A DNA stretch of 23,370 nt from a virus (IMGVR_UViG_3300030329_000089:1-23370); one strand, 5' to 3'; shown: positions 1 through 6,950, counted from the first letter of the stretch. The notes: generated from the sequence alone by a model not told the origin. Translations and numbers: made by a program.

Positions 1-63
1 TTCTTATATACACTCAGGCCCACATGAGAAGCAATTTGGACCTATAAATAAATATTTTATAAA

Positions 64-88
64 TGTCAAGTAAAAAAATAGCTTGACA
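64..88. repeat. Inverted repeat overlapping the P1 -35 box
   Basis: TGTCAAG at 64-70 and CTTGACA at 82-88 are perfect 7-base inverted copies with an 11-base A-rich spacer. The right arm contains the P1 -35 hexamer. The left arm is therefore the same hexamer facing leftward. It could be an operator, or the -35 of a divergent promoter whose best leftward -10 (TATAGG, read from 46 to 41) is poor. I favour an operator or chance symmetry over a real divergent promoter. Confidence 0.4.
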
Positions 89-111
89 AATAGGTTTCTC
101 GCGGCCATAAT
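83..111 (+). promoter_or_regulatory. Upstream sigma70-type promoter (P1)
   Basis: TTGACA at 83-88 and CATAAT at 106-111 are separated by exactly 17 bases. The -35 is a perfect match and the -10 matches five of six. An A-rich tract at 71-80 lies just upstream, where a proximal UP element would sit. Transcription would begin near 118 and run into terS. The -35 overlaps an inverted repeat, TGTCAAG (64-70) and CTTGACA (82-88). This is a sequence match only; no transcript is shown. Confidence 0.7.
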
Positions 112-123
112 GGGGTAAGAGGG

Positions 124-152
124 TTGACTTTAGTCTTAAAATATGTTATAAT
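124..152 (+). promoter_or_regulatory. Downstream sigma70-type promoter (P2)
   Basis: TTGACT at 124-129 and a perfect TATAAT at 147-152 are separated by 17 bases, so this is close to the ideal host sigma70 promoter. Expected start is near 159, giving a leader of about 150 bases before terS. The first pair of CTTAAG repeats begins about 14 bases after that start, a position where a bound protein could block or modulate the promoter. It lies 41 bases downstream of P1 in the same orientation. The prediction rests on hexamers and spacing alone. Confidence 0.8.
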
Positions 153-171
153 AATGGTATTAAAGGTTACA

Positions 172-257
172 ACTTAAGAACACTTAAGAAACCAGAGAGT
201 AATTCCTTTAATATTTACACTTTAATTAACAATCTCAAACACTTAAGAACACTTAAG
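172..257. repeat. Two copies of a 17-bp element (paired CTTAAG palindromes)
   Basis: ACTTAAGAACACTTAAG occurs identically at 172-188 and 241-257. Each copy contains two CTTAAG palindromes whose starts are 10 bases apart (173 and 183; 242 and 252), about one helical turn. The copies are offset by 69 bases and separated by AT-rich DNA. The arrangement lies between promoter P2 and terS. It looks like a multi-site protein-binding region: an operator, or a terminase recognition site near the packaging start. Which of these is inference. Confidence 0.8.
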
Positions 258-309
258 TATATCCAGACTTCCATTGTTTTGTCTTTTAAAATAAAAAAGG
301 GAAAAAATA

Positions 310-711
310 ATGGGCAAAGATAGGGTAGATATGTCTAACCAAAATGTTCCGGAGGTTAAAAGACCAAGAGGTAATCCTAATTTTTACAAAGGGATGCCCT
401 CTCTGAACCCTAAGGGTCGAACTAAAGGTTCAGTAAATAAGTTCACTAAGTTATCCAGGGAACTTATGTCCTCTAAGGGACCGGAGATAGTAGACAAAGT
501 AATAGAACTAGCTCTGGAGGGGGATAGACATTGTCTCAAAATGTGCCTGGACCGGATCATCCCGGTATCTAAAGCAGTAGAGATTAAACACGAACATGAA
601 GATTTAGGTATAAACATTATAGTCGAATCAGTAAAGGCTATAGAACGTCAGGAAGAAGAAGAATATAAAGTCATAGAGGGAGAGATTACCAACCGGATTG
701 AAGATGAGTGA
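310..711 (+). CDS. terS: Terminase small subunit (probable, DUF5681-like)
   Basis: This 133-residue protein would recognise phage DNA and hand it to the large terminase. Residues 18-45 carry a basic N-P-N-F-x-K-G / N-P-K-G-R-x-K-G-S-x-N-K segment. It is followed by a helical part with a G-D-x-x-x-L-K-M-x-L-D-R pattern, typical of DUF5681-type proteins found just before terL. The tail is very acidic (EEEE near residues 115-118). ATG 310 has AAAAGGGA about 8 bases upstream; a second in-frame ATG at 331 has no comparable ribosome site, so 310 is preferred. The stop overlaps the terL start by 8 bases. Family assignment rests on the motif and on position; a different small DNA-binding protein is the main alternative. 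Confidence 0.75.
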   Translation: MGKDRVDMSNQNVPEVKRPRGNPNFYKGMPSLNPKGRTKGSVNKFTKLSRELMSSKGPEIVDKVIELALEGDRHCLKMCLDRIIPVSKAVEIKHEHEDLGINIIVESVKAIERQEEEEYKVIEGEITNRIEDE

Positions 712-1981
712 TATAAATGTCACACTTCATTCGGCACAAATGGAAATCTTTAAGAGTCCGAAGAGGTTCAAGATAGCTTCCTGTGGACGTAGATTTGGTA
801 AATCTTATTTAGCCGCATGGCTCCTGATAATTAAGGCATTACAATCTCAAGAAAAGGATGTATTCTATGTAGCACCTACTTTCCAACAAGCTAAAGATAT
901 TCTTTGGAGCATCTTAAAGGACATTGGAAGGGAGGTGATCAAGTCTACCCATGAGAACACGGCTACGATTACATTAATTAATGATCGTAAAATATATCTC
1001 AAGGGTTCAGATAGACCGGATACATTACGAGGAGTGGGCTTATCGTTTGTAGTTCTTGATGAGTATGCCTCAATGAAACCGGAAGTGTGGGAGATGATCC
1101 TAAGACCCACACTGGCAGACGTAAAGGGTGAAGCGTTATTTATAGGGACTCCGGCTGGTAAAAATCATTTCCATAAATTATGGGTAGATGCACAGCTAGA
1201 GGAAAATAAAGAGGATTGGGAAGCATTTCAGTTTACTTCCACAGCAAATACCTTTATTGACCCTAAGGAAGTCGAAGCGGCTAAGAGAACAATGTCCACT
1301 CAGGCGTTTCGACAGGAATTTGAAGCCACCTTTGAATCCTTTTCGGGTGGTATTTTTAAAGAGGAATGGGTTAAGTATGCTGAAGAAGATGTATTTCAAG
1401 ATGTATCAAAAGTACAAGGTCATTATGTCATATCTGTTGACCCGGCTGGGTTTGAAAAAAGTGACAAAGAACGAGGACTCAAAAGTTCAAGACTAGATGA
1501 AACAGCTATCTCCATTGTCAAGATTGTCCAGGATGAATGGTACGTTAAGGATATTCTACACGGGAGATGGGGCATTAAGGAGACAGCAGAAAAGATACTT
1601 GATTCCGCTGAAGATGTCAGCGCAACTACAGTGGGTATAGAATCAGGTTCTCTAAAGAACGCCATCATGCCCTACCTTGAAGACTACATGAGGATGAGGG
1701 GTAGGTGGATAAATATAACCGATGTTACTCATGGTGGTAAAAAGAAACAGGACAGAATTATTTGGTCACTTCAGGGCCGTATGGAACACGGTAAGATTAA
1801 ACTAAGAAAGGCAGATTGGAATCATCGTTTTATCTCTCAAATGTTGGACTTTCCAAGCCCCTTGTCTCACGATGACTTACTGGACTCTCTGGCCTATATT
1901 GACCAAGTATCTGTAGCGGATTTCGCTCAATCAATCGACGTAGAGGAATGGGAACCATTAGATAATGTCTCAGGATATTAG
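704..1981 (+). CDS. terL: Terminase large subunit (packaging ATPase and nuclease)
   Basis: This is the motor that translocates and cuts DNA at the portal. Numbering from ATG 704 (425 residues), the Walker A is GRRFGKS (28-34). Walker B is FVVLDEY (115-121, with D119 and E120), and the coupling motif is IGTPAGKN (147-154). The RNase H-like nuclease has acidic positions D246 (SVDPAG), E313 (GIESG) and D390/D391 (HDDLLDSLAY). A K-K-Q-D-R-I motif (348-352) also fits the nuclease half. All expected catalytic residues are present, so the enzyme should be active. A TTG two codons upstream (698) would extend it, but ATG 704 is more likely. It overlaps terS by 8 bases and portal by 17, which suggests translational coupling. 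Confidence 0.97.
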   Translation: MSDINVTLHSAQMEIFKSPKRFKIASCGRRFGKSYLAAWLLIIKALQSQEKDVFYVAPTFQQAKDILWSILKDIGREVIKSTHENTATITLINDRKIYLKGSDRPDTLRGVGLSFVVLDEYASMKPEVWEMILRPTLADVKGEALFIGTPAGKNHFHKLWVDAQLEENKEDWEAFQFTSTANTFIDPKEVEAAKRTMSTQAFRQEFEATFESFSGGIFKEEWVKYAEEDVFQDVSKVQGHYVISVDPAGFEKSDKERGLKSSRLDETAISIVKIVQDEWYVKDILHGRWGIKETAEKILDSAEDVSATTVGIESGSLKNAIMPYLEDYMRMRGRWINITDVTHGGKKKQDRIIWSLQGRMEHGKIKLRKADWNHRFISQMLDFPSPLSHDDLLDSLAYIDQVSVADFAQSIDVEEWEPLDNVSGY

Positions 1982-3941
1982 TTACAACGATCCAAAACGA
2001 TCCCTAAGTTCATGGGTAATCGGCAGGGTAAACCAGTGGGAAGAACACCGGAATACCAACTATCTCCAAAAGTGGGATGAATACTACCGTATCTGGCGTG
2101 GCATATGGACCAATGAGGATAAGACTAGGCATTCGGAAAACAGTAAGCTTATTTCCCCGGCTACACAACAAGCAATAGAGGCCACCGTATCCGAACTGGA
2201 AGAAGCTATATTTGGTAGGGAACAGTGGTTCGATGTAAGGGACGACATTGCCGATCAGAATCCTCAGGATGTAAATATAATAAGGCTTAATCTCCAGGAG
2301 GACTTGGAACGTGCAAAAGTAAAGGACTCTATTTGTGAATCTCTTCTCAATGCAGCAATTTTTGGGACGGGTATCTCTAAAGTAAATGTCAAAGAAGAGA
2401 CAATAAAATCCCCTAAGGATTCTAAAATACCCAATACATTAACTAGTGAAACAGTAGTAATGGAAGACGACATTATCTCTGTAAAATTAGAATCCATAAC
2501 CCCTAAAGAATTTGTCATAGACCCTACGGCTGCAAGCATTAATGAAGCTCTGGGCGTAGCACAGATCGTAATCAAACCTAAATACGAAATTATGGAGGCC
2601 ATTAAGGAGGGTATTTATGAGGATAAACCCATTGGAAGCTATGATAAAGCAGATTTTGGATTTGATGAAGAAAATAGTAGTGTCTCCACAGACGACGATA
2701 AGGTAAAGATTACTGAATACTGGGGCAGGGTCCCGGTAAAGTTCCTGGAGGACGGCGATGAATCTATAGGGGAACAGTTTGATTATGATGAGGATGAACT
2801 TGTAGAGGCTGTAGTGGTCATAGCGAATGATGGAGTAGTCCTTAAGGCAGCAAGAAATCCCTATATGATGGGTGACCGTCCCTTTGTAGCTTACCAGCAT
2901 GATCGTGTCCCGAACAAGTTCTGGGGTAGAGGTATTGCAGAAAAAGGGTATAATCCCCAGAAGGCTCTTGATGCCGAACTAAGAGCAAGAATAGACGCTC
3001 TGGCCCTCACTACGCATCCAATGATGGGTGTAGACGCTACGAGACTACCAAGGGGAGTTAAGTTTGAAGTCAAGGCAGGGAAAACTATCCTGACTAACGG
3101 TGATCCAAGACAGACATTAATGCCCTTAAACTTTGGTTCCCTTGCTCAAAGTACCTTTACCGAAGCAGCCGAACTTGAGCGTATGGTTCAGATGGGTACT
3201 GGAGCTATGGATTCAGCAAACAGTAACTTTGCTAACCCAAGAAATTCTACCGCATCCGGCATGTCTATGCTTCAGGCCGCAGCTATTAAACGTCAGAAGC
3301 GTACTATAATGAACTTTCAGGAAAACTTTCTGATCCCTCTGATCGAAAAGGCAGCATGGAGATATATCCAATTTAATCCGGAGCGTTACCCTGCCGGAGA
3401 CTATAAGTTTATTGCTTATTCCTCTATGGGTATTATGGCAAAGGAACTGGAGATGACACAAATGATTCAGTTGCTCTCCATGACACAACAAGGGACCCCT
3501 CCGTTTGCTTTATTACTTATGTCCATTTTTGAAAATAGTTCCATGTCTAACCGTGAAGAAATGAAAATGGCCATAACACAAATGATGCAACCTAACCCAC
3601 AACAACAACAACTACAACAAATGGCACAGCAAATGGAACTTCAGAAAGCTCAAGCGGAAATTAAGGAAACCGAAGCTAGTGCTATGAAGGACTTTGCTCA
3701 TGCGGCTAAACTCCAAAGTGAAGTTCAGGATAAAACTTCTGAGAACTCCTTAATTAAGGAACAGATGGAAATGGCCGAGAAGATGGCTAAGATCGAAAAA
3801 CTCCGTACAGATTCAGAAGCATCAGCAGCGAAAGCAGAGCATTTACAATCTGAAATTGTACGGAATATCCCCGAAGTGGAACACCTACAGTCAGAGACAA
3901 TTCTTAATCTTGCTAAAGCTAGAAACCAAGGGAGACAGTAA
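1965..3941 (+). CDS. Portal protein (head-tail connector)
   Basis: This 658-residue protein would form the dodecameric ring through which DNA enters and leaves. Placement directly after terL and before scaffold and capsid is the standard portal position, and length fits podovirus portals. The N-terminal third has W-x-x-Y-Y-x-I-W-R-G and a segment N-A-A-I-F-G-T-G-I, common in these connectors. The C-terminal end changes character: a glutamine run encoded by a CAA repeat (Q546-Q549 and following) leads into about 110 residues of charged helix rich in A, E, K and Q. This is likely a coiled-coil barrel facing the capsid interior. ATG 1965 lies inside the end of terL. I cannot say which portal subfamily it belongs to. 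Confidence 0.9.
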   Translation: MSQDISYNDPKRSLSSWVIGRVNQWEEHRNTNYLQKWDEYYRIWRGIWTNEDKTRHSENSKLISPATQQAIEATVSELEEAIFGREQWFDVRDDIADQNPQDVNIIRLNLQEDLERAKVKDSICESLLNAAIFGTGISKVNVKEETIKSPKDSKIPNTLTSETVVMEDDIISVKLESITPKEFVIDPTAASINEALGVAQIVIKPKYEIMEAIKEGIYEDKPIGSYDKADFGFDEENSSVSTDDDKVKITEYWGRVPVKFLEDGDESIGEQFDYDEDELVEAVVVIANDGVVLKAARNPYMMGDRPFVAYQHDRVPNKFWGRGIAEKGYNPQKALDAELRARIDALALTTHPMMGVDATRLPRGVKFEVKAGKTILTNGDPRQTLMPLNFGSLAQSTFTEAAELERMVQMGTGAMDSANSNFANPRNSTASGMSMLQAAAIKRQKRTIMNFQENFLIPLIEKAAWRYIQFNPERYPAGDYKFIAYSSMGIMAKELEMTQMIQLLSMTQQGTPPFALLLMSIFENSSMSNREEMKMAITQMMQPNPQQQQLQQMAQQMELQKAQAEIKETEASAMKDFAHAAKLQSEVQDKTSENSLIKEQMEMAEKMAKIEKLRTDSEASAAKAEHLQSEIVRNIPEVEHLQSETILNLAKARNQGRQ

Positions 3942-3943
3942 AT

Positions 3944-4009
3944 ATGGCATGGGGTAAATACGGTCTAAAAAAGATGAAGAAATCTAAAAAGAAATCTAAA
4001 AAGAAGTGA
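3944..4009 (+). CDS. Small lysine-rich peptide, 21 residues
   Basis: A short ORF directly after portal encodes M-A-W-G-K-Y-G-L-K-K-M followed by lysines and serines, with about half of all residues lysine. The 3' half is a perfect 12-base tandem duplication (3977-4000) encoding K-K-S-K twice. AAGGGAGA about 9 bases before ATG 3944 is a good ribosome site, and the TGA overlaps the next gene's GTG, so it may mainly serve to couple translation. A DNA-neutralising virion peptide is also possible. Function unknown; the strong ribosome site is the main reason to call it. Confidence 0.5.
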   Translation: MAWGKYGLKKMKKSKKKSKKK

Positions 4010-4167
4010 GTGCATATAGTCACCCATTTTTAGAGGACGAGGATGAACCCGTAATCTGTGTTAAGTGTGGTAGAGTAGGTTGTGAGTGCGGTCCCGATTG
4101 TGAGTGTAATGCTTCATTCGATAAGACCCTACCACCACAGGAACAATTAGTACAAGACTTTGAATAA
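4006..4167 (+). CDS. Small cysteine-rich protein, GTG start
   Basis: An open frame of 53 residues starts at GTG 4006, overlapping the stop of the 21-residue peptide as GTGA, and ends at 4167 just before the next ATG at 4170. The first half is acidic (E-D-E-D-E). The middle has six cysteines in 17 residues: C18, C21, C26, C28, C32 and C34, spaced CX2C-X4-CXC-X3-CXC. That density implies metal binding (zinc or iron-sulphur) or disulphides; the CX2C knuckle favours zinc. I do not recognise the family. The exact fit between two genes, with no gap, supports it. Role could be a small regulator or virion component. Confidence 0.65.
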   Translation: MSAYSHPFLEDEDEPVICVKCGRVGCECGPDCECNASFDKTLPPQEQLVQDFE

Positions 4168-4169
4168 TT

Positions 4170-4391
4170 ATGAATGACAGGGAGTTTTTAGAAAAACGAA
4201 TAGATTTGTTTTCTTCAGAGGCTTGGAGTCTCTTCACTGAAGAATTAACTCAAATGGCTCAATCTTTAGAAAACATACAGACTATAGAAGACGAAAAAAC
4301 TTTATACCTCAGAAGAGGTCAGGTGGATATTCTAAATATGATTATTAATTTAGAGGAAACCACCAAATTAGCGTTGGACCAATTAGAATAA
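4170..4391 (+). CDS. Unrecognised small helical protein, 73 residues
   Basis: ATG 4170 follows the previous stop by two bases. The protein is acidic to neutral and predicted almost wholly helical, with heptad-like leucines and the segment L-Y-L-R-R-G-Q-V-D-I-L-N-M-I-I-N-L-E-E near residues 46-64. Small helical proteins with an L-x-x-R-G-x-x-x-x-L pattern are common between portal and scaffold genes in podoviruses, but I cannot attach a function. Its position suggests a part in head assembly. No strong ribosome site is visible, so translation probably depends on coupling to the gene before it. Confidence 0.75.
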   Translation: MNDREFLEKRIDLFSSEAWSLFTEELTQMAQSLENIQTIEDEKTLYLRRGQVDILNMIINLEETTKLALDQLE

Positions 4392-4445
4392 TCTAATCCC
4401 AACATTTTATCAACTCCATAATCTTTATAGACGGAGGTTAGCATT

Positions 4446-5228
4446 ATGAGTAGTGTAGTTGTAGAAGAACAGACTGAAACACCGGAAGAAGCTAAACAGT
4501 ATTCAGATATTACTGAGGCATCTCCAACGGAGGTACAACCTGAGTCAGAAGAACCTGAATTACCGGATAAGTTTAAAGGGAAGTCAGTTACGGAAATTGT
4601 CTCTTCCTATGAAAATCTCGAAAAGGAACTGGGTCGAAAGGGTCAGGAAATTGGAGAGTTAAGACAATTAACCGATCAAATTCTGAAACAACAAATTACC
4701 ACTCAAACCGAAACCGCTGAAGAAGAAGAGGTTGATTTTTTTGATGACCCTAACACAGCCGTTAGTAAAGCCATTGAAAATCATCCAAAGTTTCGGGAGT
4801 TTGAAGAGCAGCAAAAAGTCCAATCGGCTCAAGCTACAACTCGTCAACTTGAAGCAGCGCATCCCGATTACTTAGAAGTCGTAGCAGACCCTAAGTTTCA
4901 GGAGTGGGTTAAGGAGAGTCCCATACGGACCCAACTTTATGTCCACGCTCATAATTATGATCTAAATTCCGCAATGGAACTCATGGGAAATTGGAAGGAA
5001 CGATCATTAATTACGAACACCGCAAAGGCAGAGGAACAAAAAGCTATGAAGCGGAGTGAGGCATTAAGGACAGGAAAAGCCGTATCCGGAGGTTCTTCTG
5101 AATCTACAGCCGGTAAAAAAATCTACCGTAGGGCTGATCTAATCAGGCTTAAAACAACAAACCCTCAGAGGTATGAAGATTTACAGGACGAAATTTTATC
5201 TGCATACGCTGATGGTCGAGTCAAATAA
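4446..5228 (+). CDS. Capsid assembly scaffolding protein
   Basis: This 260-residue protein would direct procapsid assembly and then be lost or cleaved. The N-terminal 45 residues are acidic and rich in E, P, S and T. They are followed by L-P-D-K-F-K-G-K-S-x-x-E-I-x-x-S-Y-E-N-L-E-K-E-L-G-R-K (residues 38-65), a hallmark pattern of podovirus scaffolds. The middle is charged helix with a D-D-P-x-x-A segment, and the last 50 residues are basic, as expected for capsid binding. GGAGG at 4433-4437 is 8 bases before ATG 4446. It directly precedes the major capsid gene, the classical order. Confidence 0.93.
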   Translation: MSSVVVEEQTETPEEAKQYSDITEASPTEVQPESEEPELPDKFKGKSVTEIVSSYENLEKELGRKGQEIGELRQLTDQILKQQITTQTETAEEEEVDFFDDPNTAVSKAIENHPKFREFEEQQKVQSAQATTRQLEAAHPDYLEVVADPKFQEWVKESPIRTQLYVHAHNYDLNSAMELMGNWKERSLITNTAKAEEQKAMKRSEALRTGKAVSGGSSESTAGKKIYRRADLIRLKTTNPQRYEDLQDEILSAYADGRVK

Positions 5229-5255
5229 CCTATAGAGAGCTAAAGGAGAAATAAA

Positions 5256-6188
5256 ATGGCTTTGGGTTCTAACCAGCAGACCACTACAACGGCTGCTAAT
5301 TTTATTCCCGAACTATGGTCCGATGAGGTCATAGCCGGGTACAAAAAGAATTTGGTACTGGGTAATCTCGTCACCCGTATCAATCATAACGGTAAGAAAG
5401 GGGACACGATTCATATCCCTACTCCTACCCGTGGATCGGCTAACGCAAAGGCCGCTAACACTCAAGTCACGTTACAGGGTGATACTCACGGAGTAACCAA
5501 CTTGAGCATCGACAAGCACTACGAATATTCCGTAGTGATTGAGGACATTGTGGAAGTTCAGGCACTTCAGTCACTCCGTCGTTTCTATACGGACGATGCT
5601 GGTTATGCTCTGGCTGCACAGGTGGATACCGATCTCTTTACTATCATGGAGGGTCTTCAGGGTGGTACTGTAGGTGGTTCCGGAACGTCTTTGTGGGAGA
5701 AGGCAAAGATTGGTAGTGACGGTACTACGGATTTCGTAGGTGGTACTTCTAACGCTGCCGATATTACAGATGCTGGTATCCGCGCAATGATGCTGCTTCT
5801 GGATAACGCCGATGTCCCTTCCGATAATCGGGCGATGGTTATCCCTCCAATCTGCATGAGCGATATGCTTGCTCTTAATCGCTTTACTGAACAAGCATAT
5901 ATTGGTGATGGCAATGCTATCAAGACGGGTAAAATTGGACAGATTTACGGCATGGACGTATTTGTATCCACTAACTGCCCTGCCGTAACCACCACTAACT
6001 CTGTAGCTGTGCGTATCGGTTTGATGATACACAAAGATGCAGTTGCTCTTGTGGAGCAAATGGGAGTTCGTTCCCAGACGCAATACAAACAGGAATACCT
6101 TGGTGACCTGTTTACTTCCGATACGATCTATGGTGTCGGCGAGTTGCGTAACGATGCCGGAGTTGCTTTCGCGGTTCCAGCAGCCTAA
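5256..6188 (+). CDS. Major capsid protein (HK97-fold, podovirus type)
   Basis: This 310-residue protein builds the icosahedral shell. It begins with a short flexible arm (residues 1-15) and continues F-I-P-E-L-W-S-D-E-V-I, then N-G-K-K-G-D-T-I-H-I-P near 45-55 and Y-E-Y-S-V-V-I-E-D near 88-96. This is the usual opening of marine podovirus coat proteins of HK97 fold. Length is typical. AAAGGAGA at 5242-5249 gives a strong ribosome site with suitable spacing, as expected for the most abundant virion protein. Codons appear richer in G and C than in flanking genes (for example GGTGGT and TCCGGA), consistent with high expression. A stable hairpin follows the stop. Confidence 0.96.
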   Translation: MALGSNQQTTTTAANFIPELWSDEVIAGYKKNLVLGNLVTRINHNGKKGDTIHIPTPTRGSANAKAANTQVTLQGDTHGVTNLSIDKHYEYSVVIEDIVEVQALQSLRRFYTDDAGYALAAQVDTDLFTIMEGLQGGTVGGSGTSLWEKAKIGSDGTTDFVGGTSNAADITDAGIRAMMLLLDNADVPSDNRAMVIPPICMSDMLALNRFTEQAYIGDGNAIKTGKIGQIYGMDVFVSTNCPAVTTTNSVAVRIGLMIHKDAVALVEQMGVRSQTQYKQEYLGDLFTSDTIYGVGELRNDAGVAFAVPAA

Positions 6189-6195
6189 GTAAAAC

Positions 6196-6228
6196 AGAGG
6201 GGACTTTTAATCCTTAGAGGTCCCCTCT
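6196..6228 (+). terminator. Strong hairpin after the capsid gene
   Basis: AGAGGGGAC (6196-6204) pairs perfectly with GTCCCCTCT (6220-6228). Allowing two G-U pairs the stem extends to 15 base pairs with a three-base TCC loop. It begins eight bases after the capsid stop. Only a weak U-tract follows (UUACUU), so it may be a partial intrinsic terminator or an RNA-stabilising structure rather than a full stop. It sits before the next gene in the same direction. Confidence 0.75.
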
Positions 6229-6246
6229 TACTTGGAGTTTATTAAT

Positions 6247-6831
6247 GTGGCTAAAGTAATGACTATGGAGGAGCTTTTATCCGGTTCATCGTACAATATG
6301 GAACTGGATAAAATCAAAAATAGAATAAAGAGCCTCTATAGAGATATGCTTACCAAAGTCTACAAAGCGGCTAATCCGGGTGCTACAGTCAGCGATATTC
6401 AGTCCTTCCTTGACAATAACGATATAGATTTCGGAGAGGAAAAGGAAGAGTTCGATGAGGACGTAGAGAGTCTGGAAAACATTATGGATCAACTTCTTAA
6501 GGTAGACGAAATTGATCCCATAGTGGACAAGGAATTTTCTAAACCCGAAGTAGCTACAGGGAAAGAACCAAAAAATAAGATACACGATAAGGTTAAGGAA
6601 TTTAATACTAAGGCTCTTAAGATACCCAAAGGCGGTCTATTTACACCTCCGGATAAACATAGTTTGCCCAAGACTTCCGCTTTACCTGTACCTAAGGGAT
6701 CAATAAAACGTAAGATAGATGATAATCCAAAAGTAGACAAGAAAACTCTTAAAGCTGTTTGGGATGCGGAACGCCAGAAGTTACTTGATTTAGTAGCCAA
6801 AAGAAATAGAGAACATGGGGTTATTTTATGA
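6247..6831 (+). CDS. Unrecognised charged protein after the capsid gene
   Basis: About 194 residues. The first half is acidic and helical, with E-E-K-E-E-F-D-E-D near residues 60-75. The second half is lysine-rich with K-I-P-K-G-G-L-F-T-P-P and repeated proline and lysine turns, so the chain is charge-polarised and partly disordered. The open frame extends to a TTG at 6232, but TTGGAG at 6232-6237 looks like the ribosome site for GTG 6247; ATG 6259 is a further candidate. Its place between capsid and fibre genes suggests a virion or assembly protein, but no family is recognised. It ends in an ATGA overlap with the next small gene. Confidence 0.75.
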   Translation: MAKVMTMEELLSGSSYNMELDKIKNRIKSLYRDMLTKVYKAANPGATVSDIQSFLDNNDIDFGEEKEEFDEDVESLENIMDQLLKVDEIDPIVDKEFSKPEVATGKEPKNKIHDKVKEFNTKALKIPKGGLFTPPDKHSLPKTSALPVPKGSIKRKIDDNPKVDKKTLKAVWDAERQKLLDLVAKRNREHGVIL

Positions 6832-6950
6832 AACCGATAAAGATGAGAAAGGCCGGAGGATTTAGAAAGACTCCCAAACGTAAAACAATCTCCAAGGAAG
6901 ATAGTAAACGTAATATCGGTAGATGGTCTATGGAGAAAAGATTGTCATGA
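6828..6950 (+). CDS. Small basic protein, 40 residues
   Basis: ATG 6828 overlaps the stop of the preceding gene as ATGA, and its own TGA (6948-6950) overlaps ATG 6947 of the next gene in the same way. The product is strongly basic, M-K-P-I-K-M-R-K-A-G-G-F-R-K-T-P-K-R-K, then K-E-D-S-K-R-N-I-G-R-W. GGGG 8 bases before the ATG is a usable ribosome site. The double ATGA junction with no gap is good support for a real gene. It may bind nucleic acid by charge; function is unknown. Confidence 0.68.
   Translation: MKPIKMRKAGGFRKTPKRKTISKEDSKRNIGRWSMEKRLS

Noticed and set aside
1-63. Partial gene at the left edge
   Set aside because: Stop codons in all plus frames and no start with ribosome site; AT-rich and apparently non-coding.
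41-69. Divergent leftward promoter using the left arm of the inverted repeat
   Set aside because: The -35 is perfect but the -10 candidate (TATAGG) is weak and nothing to the left is visible to be transcribed.
1257-1496. Plus-strand 79-residue frame inside terL
   Set aside because: Overlaps the terL nuclease domain in another frame, basic and featureless. Shadow.
2487-2900. 137-residue minus-strand open frame inside portal
   Set aside because: It lies wholly opposite a well-supported gene, has no ribosome site, and its hydrophobic residues mirror the portal codons. Shadow frame.
4382-4397. ATTAGA-ATAA-TCTAAT hairpin at the stop of the 73-residue gene
   Set aside because: Only six AT-rich base pairs and no U-tract; too weak for a terminator and expected by chance in AT-rich DNA.
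5571-6083. 170-residue minus-strand frame opposite the capsid gene
   Set aside because: Complement of the highly biased capsid codons, rich in H, S and T without recognisable motifs; no promoter or ribosome site.
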